A stretch of DNA of 64,000 nucleotides from Paenibacillus pinihumi DSM 23905 = JCM 16419. GTDB taxonomy: Bacteria; Bacillota; Bacilli; Paenibacillales; Paenibacillaceae. The stretch covers positions 1 through 64,000 of the forward strand of contig NZ_AULX01000019.1 in assembly GCF_000422505.1 (NCBI RefSeq), given 5' to 3'. The notes under the pieces are model-generated. The model was not told where the DNA came from, searched no databases, and was given only the letters and a program-made list of their open reading frames with translations. Positions 8,482 to 17,365 of the stretch are shown piece after piece. The position numbers were made by a program, and so were the translations under genes. Within the stretch, counting starts at the first letter, position 1. Each line of letters starts with the position of its first letter.

Positions 8482-9160
8482 AGGATTTAATTTTGGTGTC
8501 CGTCGCTTCAGGAATCAATTCATTGAATTCCTTCACATAATCATCACAGACATGAACTTCTATCATGTGATTGTCCTTCATAAACTTAAAGACGCCATTA
8601 TTAAAATCCGTCCCAACCTCTTTGTAGAAAATGCCCTCATACACATCCTGCTGCGTGTGGTTAAAACATAATCTGTAGCCTTCGTTGTCCTTCAGCAAAT
8701 AGGCGCGGACGCCTTTCTCGAAAAAGCCTTCCTGGTCTTTCAATTCGCGGGATACAGATACGATGTGGATATCAACGAAGGGGATCTCATTCAGCAGAAC
8801 ATTGATAATCGAACCTTTGGTAATTTCTTTCCACCGGCTTTGGGCGGTCTGGCCGAGGACCAATTGGGTGACATGCTCTTGTTTGGCAACCTCGCTGATT
8901 ACTTTTGCTACCGGACGTTTTTCATTGTACTTGATAATAAACTCCTGGACATTATGTTCCTTGGCCGCTATTTTCCACTTCTCGATATAGTGAATTTTTT
9001 CTATATCCAGCTCATCTTCCGGCAAAGGATCGACAGTCAATACATACAACGGACAATTCAGCATGTTGGCTATTTTTCCGCCTCTGCGAATCAGACGCTC
9101 ACCGTTTGGTCCATAATAAACACAAACCAGTATGACCTCATCCATTTTTCCATTCGTCAC
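8480..9160 (-). CDS. Stand-alone KdpD-type universal stress protein domain protein
   Basis: 226 residues. Residues about 8-140 resemble the USP-like segment of the KdpD sensor kinase: the ERLIRRGGKIA stretch after the first strand and the QLVLGQTAQSRWKEITKG stretch resemble KdpD's IGKSRRSRW region. No histidine kinase part follows. The C-terminal 85 residues are unrecognised. GTG start at 9160 with GAGGTGA 9 nt upstream. It is divergent from the mrp Na+/H+ antiporter operon, which suggests a role in sensing ions, osmotic state or nucleotides. That is inference. Confidence 0.65.
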   Translation of the reverse strand: MTNGKMDEVILVCVYYGPNGERLIRRGGKIANMLNCPLYVLTVDPLPEDELDIEKIHYIEKWKIAAKEHNVQEFIIKYNEKRPVAKVISEVAKQEHVTQLVLGQTAQSRWKEITKGSIINVLLNEIPFVDIHIVSVSRELKDQEGFFEKGVRAYLLKDNEGYRLCFNHTQQDVYEGIFYKEVGTDFNNGVFKFMKDNHMIEVHVCDDYVKEFNELIPEATDTKIKS

Positions 9161-9250
9161 TTTAAACGCTCACCTCATCTGAAATTTGTAACAGGTTGTT
9201 CACAAAGAGTCTTGGAAATTTAGACATTAGCTACAGGGTACATTTTTTGA

Positions 9251-9280
9251 TTGGCCCTGTCAATCTGTTTAGTGTATAAT
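9251..9280 (+). promoter_or_regulatory. Candidate promoter of the mrp operon
   Basis: TTGGCC, an 18-nt spacer and a consensus TATAAT. It would give a leader of about 210 nt before mrpA that contains the long hairpin at 9345-9463. Confidence 0.5.
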
Positions 9281-9344
9281 GTTTTAGTAATCCCAATTAG
9301 CCCATCTTTTACCCTTTTGATAAGCTATTGCTTGCCAAAACCGA

Positions 9345-9463
9345 CCGGCTTTGCGCACTTTTGAAAATTCAGCATTTCAAATCATAGCTATAGTTGGGTT
9401 TTTATTACAATTTATTATCATATAGAAAATTTTTTATTCATTTTTAAAAGTGCGCAAAGTTGG
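9345..9463 (+). repeat. Long inverted repeat / hairpin in the mrp leader
   Basis: Arms 9345-9368 and 9440-9463 pair over 24 bp with only G-U exceptions. The core 20-bp arm CTTTGCGCACTTTTGAAAAT is matched at 9440-9459 with one G-U. The 71-nt loop is AT-rich. No T-run follows, so it is not a normal terminator. It ends 35 nt before the mrpA start. It could be a regulatory leader structure or a small palindromic (MITE-like) insertion. No clear target-site duplication is visible. Confidence 0.75.
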
Positions 9464-9498
9464 AACAAGCCTAAACTATAGTAATAGGGGGTTCCACG

Positions 9499-11889
9499 TT
9501 GTCCTGGTTGCATCTTGCTGTATTGACGCCTTTTCTTTTCACACTGGTAGTACCGTTGCTCAACAAGAACATACGCCGAATCCATACGGGGTGGTTCGTA
9601 CTTGCAGTTCCTCTTTTATTATTTATTTACTTCCTGGGACACTTTCCCCTTGATCCCACCATGGCGCCTGTCATTCATTCCATACCCTGGATTCCTTCCC
9701 TGGATATCCACTTCACCTTATATCTTGACGGATTAGCATTATTATTACTGCTTATTATTACGGGTATTGGAACCTTAGTTGTCCTGTATTCCATTTATTA
9801 TATGTCCATGGAACGGGAAGCGCTGCACAACTTTTACGTTTATTTACTGCTCTTTATGGGCGCAATGCTTGGTATTGTCCTCTCGGATAATCTGCTTGTT
9901 TTGTATGTATTCTGGGAAACGACCAGTGTTTCGTCATTCCTGCTCATCGCCTACTGGTATCAGCGGAGCAGATCGCGCTATGGAGCGCAAAAATCGATGC
10001 TCATTACGGTTTCGGGCGGCTTCTCCATGCTGTTCGGATTTATTCTGCTCTATACAATGACTGGCACATTCAGTGTCAGGGAACTGATCGGGATGTCCGG
10101 ACAGATCGCAGAGCATGCCTTGTTCATTCCGGCCATGCTGCTTATTCTGCTGGGAGCATTCACCAAGTCGGCACAGTTTCCGTTTCATATCTGGCTACCT
10201 GACGCGATGGAAGCACCAACGCCAATCAGCGCTTATCTGCACTCGGCCACAATGGTTAAGGCCGGTGTCTATCTGGTTGCACGGCTTACGCCGATCTTCG
10301 GCGGCAGTATGGAATGGTTCTGGATTATTACAATATTCGGTGTGATAACGCTGTTCTGGGGCTCCTTCATGGCCATTAGGCAGAATGACCTCAAGGCGTT
10401 GCTGGCTTATTCGACAATCAGCCAGCTTGGACTAATAATGTCGCTGCTCGGAATCGGTTCGGCAGCATTGAATGCGAATTTCAGCGATCAGGCGATACTG
10501 TTCTCAGGCGCCACGCTGGCAGCTGTGTTCCACCTGTTCAATCATTCGATCTTCAAGGGCTGTCTGTTTATGGTAATCGGAATATTGGACCATGAGACAG
10601 GGACTCGAGATATTCGTAAGCTTGGCGGGTTGATGAGCATTATGCCGATTTCCTTCACACTTACCGTTATCGGGGGATTATCGATGGCCGGGCTTCCGCC
10701 GTTCAGCGGATTTTTGAGCAAGGAGATGTTCTTTACCGGGATGCTCACCGCGGCACGGAATATGGATCAATGGGTTATGCTTCTGCCTGTAGTTGCATGG
10801 ATTGCAAGTGTTCTGACCTTTGTATACTGCCTGATTCTCGTATTCAAGACGTTTACAGGGAAGTTCCAGCCGGAGCGGCTTGATAAAGCACCGCATGAGG
10901 CTCCGATCGGAATGCTTATTTCACCGGGCGTTCTGGCTGTACTTGTCATCGTGTTTTTCTTCTTCCCGAATTTGCTGTCCTTAAGCTTGCTCGAGCCGGC
11001 TATGCATTCCATTATGCCGAACCTGCTTGCTCCGGGAGAACGGTTTGATGTCCATATTTCCGCATTTCATGGCTTCAATACCGAATTGCTGATGACTTTC
11101 GGGATTATCCTGCTGGGTACTACGCTGTATGTATATCTGAAAAGATGGTCAGGTATTTATGATACCCTGCCGCGCAAGTACACGCTTAACAATGCGTATG
11201 ACGGAGGACTGACAGGGCTGGAACGCATGTCGCTGAAATTTACGAGCACGTACATGACAGGCTTCCTTCACAATTACCTTTCATATATTTTTGTTGTCAT
11301 GATCTGCCTGACGGCAGGCACGCTGCTCAGCCAAGGTGCGTTCACCATTGATCTGTCGACGAATTCAAGCATCGAGTGGTTTGAATTTGTGCTTGGAATT
11401 TCCGTCATCATTGCAGCAGTGTTTATGGTATTCAGCCGTTCCAGAATGACATCGATTATCGCTGTAGGAAGCATCGGATATATGGTATCCCTGTTTTTCG
11501 TCATATTCCGGGCGCCGGATCTTGCTTTGACGCAGCTTGTAGTCGAGACAATTACAACCGCTTTGTTCCTGCTCTGCTTCTATTATTTGCCAAAGATGAA
11601 GAAGGAGCTTACCCGCTTGAGGTTCAAGCTGTCCAATCTGCTGATCTCGCTGGGTGTGGGGATTACGTTGACACTGATCGGGCTGTCTGTGCAAGGGCAT
11701 AACCTGTTTGAATCAATCTCCCGATACTTTGAGAATTCATATGAGCTGGCAGGGGCGAAAAATATCGTCAACTCGCTGCTCGTTGATTTCCGCGCCTTCG
11801 ACACCATGCTGGAGATTGTAGTCCTGTTCGCCGCTGGAATAGGGGTTTACAACCTAATCAAGCTGCGTGAGAACAGGAGGAATAACTAA
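9499..11889 (+). CDS. mrpA: Na+/H+ antiporter subunit A (MrpA)
   Basis: 796 residues, normal for MrpA. It has about 20 membrane helices: an N-terminal complex I NuoL-like module (ETTSVSSFLLIAYWY near residue 140, HIWLPDAMEAPTPISAYLHS near 230) and the MrpA-specific C-terminal extension (RAPDLALTQLVVETI near 675). It carries proton and cation translocation within the hetero-oligomeric Mrp complex, which supports Na+ and pH homeostasis. TTG start at 9499 with GGGGG about 7 nt upstream. First gene of mrpABCDEFG, with its stop overlapping mrpB by 1 nt. Confidence 0.97.
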   Translation: MSWLHLAVLTPFLFTLVVPLLNKNIRRIHTGWFVLAVPLLLFIYFLGHFPLDPTMAPVIHSIPWIPSLDIHFTLYLDGLALLLLLIITGIGTLVVLYSIYYMSMEREALHNFYVYLLLFMGAMLGIVLSDNLLVLYVFWETTSVSSFLLIAYWYQRSRSRYGAQKSMLITVSGGFSMLFGFILLYTMTGTFSVRELIGMSGQIAEHALFIPAMLLILLGAFTKSAQFPFHIWLPDAMEAPTPISAYLHSATMVKAGVYLVARLTPIFGGSMEWFWIITIFGVITLFWGSFMAIRQNDLKALLAYSTISQLGLIMSLLGIGSAALNANFSDQAILFSGATLAAVFHLFNHSIFKGCLFMVIGILDHETGTRDIRKLGGLMSIMPISFTLTVIGGLSMAGLPPFSGFLSKEMFFTGMLTAARNMDQWVMLLPVVAWIASVLTFVYCLILVFKTFTGKFQPERLDKAPHEAPIGMLISPGVLAVLVIVFFFFPNLLSLSLLEPAMHSIMPNLLAPGERFDVHISAFHGFNTELLMTFGIILLGTTLYVYLKRWSGIYDTLPRKYTLNNAYDGGLTGLERMSLKFTSTYMTGFLHNYLSYIFVVMICLTAGTLLSQGAFTIDLSTNSSIEWFEFVLGISVIIAAVFMVFSRSRMTSIIAVGSIGYMVSLFFVIFRAPDLALTQLVVETITTALFLLCFYYLPKMKKELTRLRFKLSNLLISLGVGITLTLIGLSVQGHNLFESISRYFENSYELAGAKNIVNSLLVDFRAFDTMLEIVVLFAAGIGVYNLIKLRENRRNN

Positions 11890-12311
11890 TGAAATTCACA
11901 GACGTCATTTTACAGACTTCAACCAAAATTCTGGTGTTTATTATTTTGACGTTTTCCATTTACGTCATGTTTGCCGGACACCATAATCCGGGCGGGGGAT
12001 TTATCGGGGGGCTGATTACAGCCTCCGCTCTTATCCTGCTTTACATTGCATTTGATGTGAAGACCGTGCATGAAATTATACCTGTCGACTTCAAGATTGT
12101 CGGTGCGCTTGGTGTGCTCATAGCCCTGCTGACCGGTATCGGTTCAATGGTGCTAGGCTATCCGTTTCTGTCGCAGACATTCGCCTACAAAACTCTCCCT
12201 CTGTTCGGCAAAACAGAACTGGCTACGGCTGTTATATTTGACCTTGGTGTCTATATGGCTGTAGTCGGTACAACGATGACCATCATATTAAGCATAGGCG
12301 AGGATGAGTAA
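11889..12311 (+). CDS. mrpB: Na+/H+ antiporter subunit B (MrpB)
   Basis: 140 residues with four hydrophobic segments. The conserved GHHNPGGGFIGGL motif near residue 30 is diagnostic of MrpB/MnhB. The start overlaps the mrpA stop (TAATG), which implies translational coupling. It is a structural subunit of the Mrp complex. Confidence 0.96.
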   Translation: MKFTDVILQTSTKILVFIILTFSIYVMFAGHHNPGGGFIGGLITASALILLYIAFDVKTVHEIIPVDFKIVGALGVLIALLTGIGSMVLGYPFLSQTFAYKTLPLFGKTELATAVIFDLGVYMAVVGTTMTIILSIGEDE

Positions 12312-12313
12312 AT

Positions 12314-12652
12314 ATGGAAACCTTCATAACAATTATTGCAGGCGTACTTTTTACGATCGGGACCTATCTTATTTTGAGCAAAGGTCTTGTGCGCATTATT
12401 CTTGGCTTGTCGCTGTTTACGCATGGGGTGCATATGCTCCTTATGGCAGTGAACGGGCTCAAGAAAGGCGGCGCGCCGCTTCTTGGAGAGGGTACAGATG
12501 TGTATACCGACCCGCTGCCGCAGGCGCTTATTCTGACCTCCATTGTAATCAGCTTTGCATTGACCGCGTTCTCCCTCGTACTGGGATACCGGACATACGT
12601 AGAGCTAGGAACCGATGATCTGGAACAGTTGAAGGGAGATCCGAATGAATAA
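12314..12652 (+). CDS. mrpC: Na+/H+ antiporter subunit C (MrpC)
   Basis: 112 residues, three membrane helices, homologous to complex I subunit NuoK. LILSKGLVRIILGLSLFTHG near residue 20 and DPLPQALILTSIVISFA near residue 70 (NuoK-type loop) fit MrpC. It starts 2 nt after mrpB and its end overlaps mrpD by 8 nt. Confidence 0.96.
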   Translation: METFITIIAGVLFTIGTYLILSKGLVRIILGLSLFTHGVHMLLMAVNGLKKGGAPLLGEGTDVYTDPLPQALILTSIVISFALTAFSLVLGYRTYVELGTDDLEQLKGDPNE

Positions 12653-14132
12653 TTTTGTCATCTTACCGATCCTTCTCCCGCTATTGTCCGGTATACTGAT
12701 GTTTTTTATCAGACGTCAAATTCGTCTGCAGGAAGCGCTGGCAGTTGCAGGCTTGCTGTCTACCATCATTGCATCGCTGCTGATGGTAAGCACCATATCG
12801 GATAACGGGATTCAAATATTGAATATGGGCGGCTGGGAAGCCCCATTTGGTATATCTCTTGTTGCAGACATGCTGGCCGGCCTGCTTGTGGCAACAGCTT
12901 CAGTCGTAACGCTTATTTGTGTGCTCTATGCCTTTTATTCGACGAATCAGGACCGGAAAAAGTTTTATATTTATCCCCTAATCATGTTTTTGCTTTGCGG
13001 GGTGAACGGCTCGTTTTTGACGGGGGATATATTTAACCTGTTCGTCTTCTTTGAAGTGATGCTGATTTCCTCCTATGCGCTGATTAGTCTGGGCGGCGGG
13101 AAGATTCAGCTGCGGGAAACGATTAAATATGTCATAACCAATATCATTGCGTCCTCGATGTTCGTTATTGCGATTGCTTATCTGTATTCCATAACGGGTA
13201 CTCTGAATATGGCCCATCTCTCCGAGCGGGTTGCACTTGCAGGACAGGATGGACTTATTACAACCGTCAGCCTGCTGTTCCTGATCGTATTCGGACTGAA
13301 AGCCGGTCTGCTGCTATTCTTCTGGCTGCCAGGCTCCTATAGCGCTCCACCGGCTGCCATATCGGCGCTGTTCGCTGCGCTGCTAACCAAGGTCGGGATT
13401 TATGCCATTATGCGGATGTTTACACTTATCTTCTATCATCAGTCTGAGCTGACCCATACGATACTCGTCTGGATGTCGGCGCTTACCATGATTTTGGGAG
13501 CGGTAGGTGCCATCGCTTATACGGATATTCGCCGGATTCTCGCTTATAACGTGATTGTATCGGTTGGATTCATCGTATTCGGGGTGGCGGTTGCGAGCGA
13601 AGCCTCCCTGAACGGGGCGGTGTTCTATCTGATTCACGACATGCTCGCCAAAGCCCTGGTCTTCATTCTTGGCGGCGCAATCATCAGTATTGCAGGCACT
13701 GACAAGCTGCGAGATATGCCGGGTCTTATCCGATTCCGTCCGACGCTTGGCTGGTTGTTCTTCCTGTCCGCGCTTGCTCTGGCAGGGGTGCCTCCGCTGA
13801 GCGGCTTCGTTGGCAAGGTTATGATCCTGCAGGGCGGTGTAGAGCAGCGGTATTATGTAATGGCGGCAGTCGGCTTGATTACGAGTCTGCTAGTGTTGTA
13901 CTCTGCGATGAAAATATTCATCAACAGCTTCTGGGGGGAGACACTGCTCAGCGAAGGAGAAGAGAAGAGCTCTGGCAAAGGCTATCTGCTGCCCGGGTCC
14001 ATTCTCGCAGCGCTTATTATCGGCCTCGGCATAGGGGCTGAGCCGGTTATGGAATACGTCAGACAGGCGGTTGAAGTCATGCTCAATCCTACACTTTACA
14101 TTGAGGCTGTCCTGCCCCAAACGGATATATAA
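12645..14132 (+). CDS. mrpD: Na+/H+ antiporter subunit D (MrpD)
   Basis: 495 residues, about 14 helices, the NuoM/NuoN-like proton-translocating subunit. FEVMLISSYALISLGG near residue 140, FFWLPGSYSAPPAAISALFA near 225 and HDMLAKALVFILGG near 330 are typical, including the charged membrane Glu and Lys residues. It overlaps mrpC by 8 nt. Unlike the other junctions in this operon it is followed by a 219-nt gap before mrpE. Confidence 0.96.
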   Translation: MNNFVILPILLPLLSGILMFFIRRQIRLQEALAVAGLLSTIIASLLMVSTISDNGIQILNMGGWEAPFGISLVADMLAGLLVATASVVTLICVLYAFYSTNQDRKKFYIYPLIMFLLCGVNGSFLTGDIFNLFVFFEVMLISSYALISLGGGKIQLRETIKYVITNIIASSMFVIAIAYLYSITGTLNMAHLSERVALAGQDGLITTVSLLFLIVFGLKAGLLLFFWLPGSYSAPPAAISALFAALLTKVGIYAIMRMFTLIFYHQSELTHTILVWMSALTMILGAVGAIAYTDIRRILAYNVIVSVGFIVFGVAVASEASLNGAVFYLIHDMLAKALVFILGGAIISIAGTDKLRDMPGLIRFRPTLGWLFFLSALALAGVPPLSGFVGKVMILQGGVEQRYYVMAAVGLITSLLVLYSAMKIFINSFWGETLLSEGEEKSSGKGYLLPGSILAALIIGLGIGAEPVMEYVRQAVEVMLNPTLYIEAVLPQTDI

Positions 14133-14351
14133 AAAATATAAGAATAACAATATAGACAAGTTGAACAATAGAAACGGCGATCGGAAGAACCTTTCACACG
14201 ACGGGTCCTGCCCGAAAGTCATTCGTCCAACTGATATAGATAAATGGAGTATTGGAGATTCTTATATTTCAACGCGAAACGAAGCTGTATCTGTCAAAGA
14301 CGGGGCAAGCCGCTTTAGACAGTCAGGCTGCAGGAAGGAAGTGCTGTTGGT

Positions 14352-14828
14352 TTGACGCTGCAAATTCTATTGAATCTCGTTATTGGAATGGTTTGGATGC
14401 TGCTCCACGATGAGTGGAATATGCTCACCTTCACAATTGGTTATTTGATCGGTATGATTTTTATATTTGCGCTGCGAAGATTTTTTCCGGGACGGTTCTA
14501 CGGGATCAAAATCTGGTCGATTATCAAGCTGCTCCTTTTGTTTAATATTGAGCTGGTGAAATCCAGCCTTGTTGTCATCGGACAAATTACCCGTCCAAAG
14601 CTGAACATCCAGCCTGGTATTTTCAAGCTTGAGACGAAGCTGAAATCCGACTGGGAAATTATTATGCTCACCAATATGCTGGCGCTAACTCCGGGTTCGG
14701 CCGTACTGGAGATTGCGCCAAAAGAAGGAATTATGTATATCCATGCGATGGACGTTGCGGAATTCAAGCAATCCATTGTCCGGACAAAGGATTTGTTTGA
14801 AGAAGCGATTATAGAGGTGATGCGCTGA
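14352..14828 (+). CDS. mrpE: Na+/H+ antiporter subunit E (MrpE)
   Basis: 158 residues: two or three N-terminal helices and a soluble C-terminal domain with LTNMLALTPGSAVLEI near residue 105, conserved in MrpE. The TTG at 14352 is the only plausible start, because an in-frame stop lies 36 nt upstream with no ATG or GTG between. GGAAG lies about 10 nt before it. It overlaps mrpF by 1 nt. The 219-nt region before it holds no convincing gene. A + strand frame crossing it (14071-14355) has no ribosome binding site or recognisable product. Confidence 0.93.
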   Translation: MTLQILLNLVIGMVWMLLHDEWNMLTFTIGYLIGMIFIFALRRFFPGRFYGIKIWSIIKLLLLFNIELVKSSLVVIGQITRPKLNIQPGIFKLETKLKSDWEIIMLTNMLALTPGSAVLEIAPKEGIMYIHAMDVAEFKQSIVRTKDLFEEAIIEVMR

Positions 14829-15112
14829 TGTTTAACTACCTGATGCTTCTGTCGATGTTTTTATTGTCGGTCTCAATTGTTATTTCCCTGTACCGGGTTA
14901 TCCGCGGCCCTTCGATGCCGGATCGTGTCCTGGCACTTGATTCGCTCGGCTACAGCGTAATTGGCATTGTAGCGGTATTGTGTATTATGATGGATTCCCA
15001 TGCCTATCTGGAGACGATATTGCTGATCGGCATTCTGGCATTTTTGAGCACCATTGCCCTGTGCAAGTTTATTGAAAGGGGTGTCGTCATTGAACGTGAG
15101 CGCGATCATTGA
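14828..15112 (+). CDS. mrpF: Na+/H+ antiporter subunit F (MrpF)
   Basis: 94 residues, three helices. The RVIRGPSMPDRVLALDSLG stretch near residue 20 is the MrpF signature. The start overlaps the mrpE stop (TGATG) and the end overlaps the start region of mrpG. A small integral subunit of the Mrp complex. Confidence 0.96.
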   Translation: MFNYLMLLSMFLLSVSIVISLYRVIRGPSMPDRVLALDSLGYSVIGIVAVLCIMMDSHAYLETILLIGILAFLSTIALCKFIERGVVIERERDH

Positions 15113-15476
15113 GATCATTGTCGCTGTCATGGTATTGGCCGGCACGGTGCTAAGTCTGCTGAGCTCGCTTGGTTTTATACGGCTTCCGGACATCTACACC
15201 CGTTCCCACGCTGCTACCAAGAGTGTTACACTCGGCATTTTGTTCATTCTTCTGGGCACCTTCATCTATTTCTGGTTTATGCACGGTCTGATCAGCATTC
15301 GCTTGCTGCTTGGCATATTATTCGTATTCCTTACCGCTCCGGTAGCGGGCCATCTGGTTATTCGCTCTGCCTACCGCTCCGGAGTCAAGCTGTCCGACAC
15401 CAGTGTCAAGGATGAGCTGAGGGATGATTTGAAAAAAATGAAGCAGCTTGAACAGTATCACAGCAAAGAAGGATAA
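15090..15476 (+). CDS. mrpG: Na+/H+ antiporter subunit G (MrpG)
   Basis: About 128 residues with three helices. FIRLPDIYTRSHAATKSVTL near residue 30 is the MrpG/MnhG signature. Start chosen as TTG at 15090, with GGGG 8 nt upstream. GTG at 15081 or 15096 are alternatives. The last 35 residues are charged and cytoplasmic. Last gene of the operon, followed by a terminator 12 nt later. Confidence 0.93.
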   Translation: MNVSAIIEIIVAVMVLAGTVLSLLSSLGFIRLPDIYTRSHAATKSVTLGILFILLGTFIYFWFMHGLISIRLLLGILFVFLTAPVAGHLVIRSAYRSGVKLSDTSVKDELRDDLKKMKQLEQYHSKEG

Positions 15477-15488
15477 CTTAATCTGATG

Positions 15489-15530
15489 ACCCTCCGCGAG
15501 TGGCTTGGCCATTAGCTGGAGGGTTTTTTT
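15489..15530 (+). terminator. mrp operon terminator
   Basis: ACCCTCC pairs with GGAGGGT around a loop that can form its own small helix, followed by seven T. It lies 12 nt past the mrpG stop. The following 150 nt to the next promoter hold a weak CCAGG/CCTGG hairpin with a T-run (about 15592-15615) and nothing else I recognise. Confidence 0.85.
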
Positions 15531-15681
15531 CGATTCAGACGTCGACTGGGGTTAGGCGTATGAATCATGGCGGGAATGACAAACACTAAGCCAGGGGAAC
15601 GGACCTGGTTTTTCTGTGCTTCGAAGGATGGACCTGATCCAGTGGTGTTGCGCCGGCTTGGTATTCAAACGAATCTTGTCC

Positions 15682-15690
15682 TGCTATAAT
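15682..15690 (+). promoter_or_regulatory. Extended -10 promoter element before the AI-2E-type permease
   Basis: TGCTATAAT matches an extended -10 (TGnTATAAT). No clear -35 lies 17 nt upstream. It sits 105 nt before the ATG at 15795. Confidence 0.45.
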
Positions 15691-15794
15691 ATTTAAAGAA
15701 CACCGTAACGTATATTTCCGCTTGTTTGGGCCGAAGCTGGAACAAAGGGTTGGTAATTGCTTTACGAATACAACCTGAAGGAAGAGGAATCATA

Positions 15795-16811
15795 ATGCAG
15801 GATTTTATAGGATGGTTGAAGCAAAAGGATGTGCGGCGTTTTTTAATTCTGGCCCTGATCTGCCTGCTGATTTTTAGTGTAAGAAGCATGATGAATCTCA
15901 TTTTGCTGACGCTGCTCTTTACGTTTCTGATGGGCAGCTTGCATATGTTCGTCATGCGCCAGCTCGACCGGTTTTACTCGGTACCTTCCAAAGTCATTTT
16001 GCCGCTGCTTTATATCCTGCTGTTGCTGCTTATAATTTTTGGCTTTTACAAGTTTGTTCCTTCAATAGGGGATCAAATTGTTCAGCTGTACAAAATTTTT
16101 AAATGGTTTTACTTTAATCCGCCGGACACGGAGTTTACAAGATACATATTCGGCTATTTGAATTCGATTGATTTTCAGAAGCTGATTGGCCCGAGCTTTA
16201 ATCTGGTCGTCAAAATCAGCCATGTGGCTTTGAATGTATTTCTCGCCCTCATTCTCAGTCTGTTCTTCCTGCTGGAGAAATCAAAGGTTACGCATTTCAC
16301 TGCGCAGTTCAAAAAAAGCAAGCTGGGATGGCTGTTCGAGGAAGTCAGCTATTTTGGCAACAAATTTATCCATACGTTCGGCAAAGTGATTGAGACCCAA
16401 ATTTTAATTTCCCTGATCAATTCCATACTAACGACAGTCGGATTGTGGATTATGGGCTTCCCGCATCTGCTCGGACTTGCGCTGATTGTATTCCTGCTCG
16501 GACTGATTCCGGTTGCCGGGGTGTTCATCTCGCTAATTCCGCTCGGAACGATTGCCTACAGTATTGGAGGCTTTAATTATCTGGTCTACCTGCTTGTTCT
16601 CATTGTCGTTCTGCATACGATCGAGGCGTATGTGCTCAATCCGAAGCTGATGTCTTCCAAGACACACCTGCCGATCTTTTATACGTTTATCGTCCTGTTA
16701 TTCTCGGAGCATTTCTTCGGCATATGGGGACTGATTATCGGAATTCCGGTATTTGTTTTCCTGCTCGATGTGCTGGAGGTCAAGACCGTGGAAAGCTCCG
16801 GCCATCATTAA
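15795..16811 (+). CDS. AI-2E family transporter (permease)
   Basis: 338 residues with about eight helices in the AI-2E/PerM arrangement: a helix pair, a long extracytoplasmic and amphipathic middle part, then a C-terminal helical block containing FLLGLIPVAGVFISLIPLG near residue 255 and HTIEAYVLNPKLMSSKTHLP near 290, both typical of the family. ATG at 15795 with GGAAGAGG 8 nt upstream. An upstream TTG lacks a binding site. Members include autoinducer-2 exporters and Na+/H+ antiporters, and the position after mrp makes an ion-related role possible but unproven. Confidence 0.85.
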   Translation: MQDFIGWLKQKDVRRFLILALICLLIFSVRSMMNLILLTLLFTFLMGSLHMFVMRQLDRFYSVPSKVILPLLYILLLLLIIFGFYKFVPSIGDQIVQLYKIFKWFYFNPPDTEFTRYIFGYLNSIDFQKLIGPSFNLVVKISHVALNVFLALILSLFFLLEKSKVTHFTAQFKKSKLGWLFEEVSYFGNKFIHTFGKVIETQILISLINSILTTVGLWIMGFPHLLGLALIVFLLGLIPVAGVFISLIPLGTIAYSIGGFNYLVYLLVLIVVLHTIEAYVLNPKLMSSKTHLPIFYTFIVLLFSEHFFGIWGLIIGIPVFVFLLDVLEVKTVESSGHH

Positions 16812-16858
16812 CCGTATGACTACAGCCAAGTACAGCCACCAGATCGGAGAATACGCTT

Positions 16859-17365
16859 ATGGAAATGGTTCAGGAATTAATTTCACATTACGGCTACTTA
16901 GCTATTTTTTGCCTTCTGGCGCTTGGCATTGTCGGACTGCCGGTTCCGGATGAGGTGTTAATGACCTTTGTCGGCTATTTGGCCTCGGTTTATGTTCTGA
17001 AGCTGCCGCTGGCTTTTCTGGTGGCCTTCAGCGGGGCATTATGCGGCATGCTGCTCAGCTATACAATCGGGCGCAAAGTCGGAAAGCCGCTAATTCAACG
17101 CTATGGCAAATGGGTCAAGCTGACACCAAAAAGGCTGGAGCGGGTTGAGGGCTGGTTCCACCGTTATGGGATGTGGACGATCGTATTCGGCTATTTCATC
17201 CCTGGCGTCCGGCATATTACGTGTTACATTTCAGGAATGAGCGGCGTTCGGACCCGTCAGTACATTATGTTCGCCGGAGCTGGAGCTCTGCTTTGGAGCA
17301 CTTTTTTCATCCTGATCGGATATTTTCTCGGCAATATTGATGTTTTCTCGTTTTTGAAAAAATAA
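16859..17365 (+). CDS. DedA family membrane protein (copy 1)
   Basis: 168 residues. The SNARE-associated/DedA motif is clear: LPVPDEVLMTFVGYL near residue 22 and a C-terminal GYFIPGVRHITCYISGM near 115, with four to five helices. DedA proteins act in undecaprenyl-phosphate or phospholipid recycling and membrane homeostasis. ATG with GGAGA 8 nt upstream, 47 nt after the AI-2E permease, so probably co-transcribed. A very similar paralogue lies at 21160-21660. Confidence 0.92.
   Translation: MEMVQELISHYGYLAIFCLLALGIVGLPVPDEVLMTFVGYLASVYVLKLPLAFLVAFSGALCGMLLSYTIGRKVGKPLIQRYGKWVKLTPKRLERVEGWFHRYGMWTIVFGYFIPGVRHITCYISGMSGVRTRQYIMFAGAGALLWSTFFILIGYFLGNIDVFSFLKK

Noticed and set aside
9281-9498. ydaO-type c-di-AMP riboswitch before mrpA
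   Set aside because: The conserved GGGGAACC and GGGGUGAAUC-like core pieces are absent. Only the long hairpin is present.
14071-14355. 94-codon + strand frame between mrpD and mrpE
   Set aside because: It starts inside mrpD, lacks a ribosome binding site and its composition is not protein-like.
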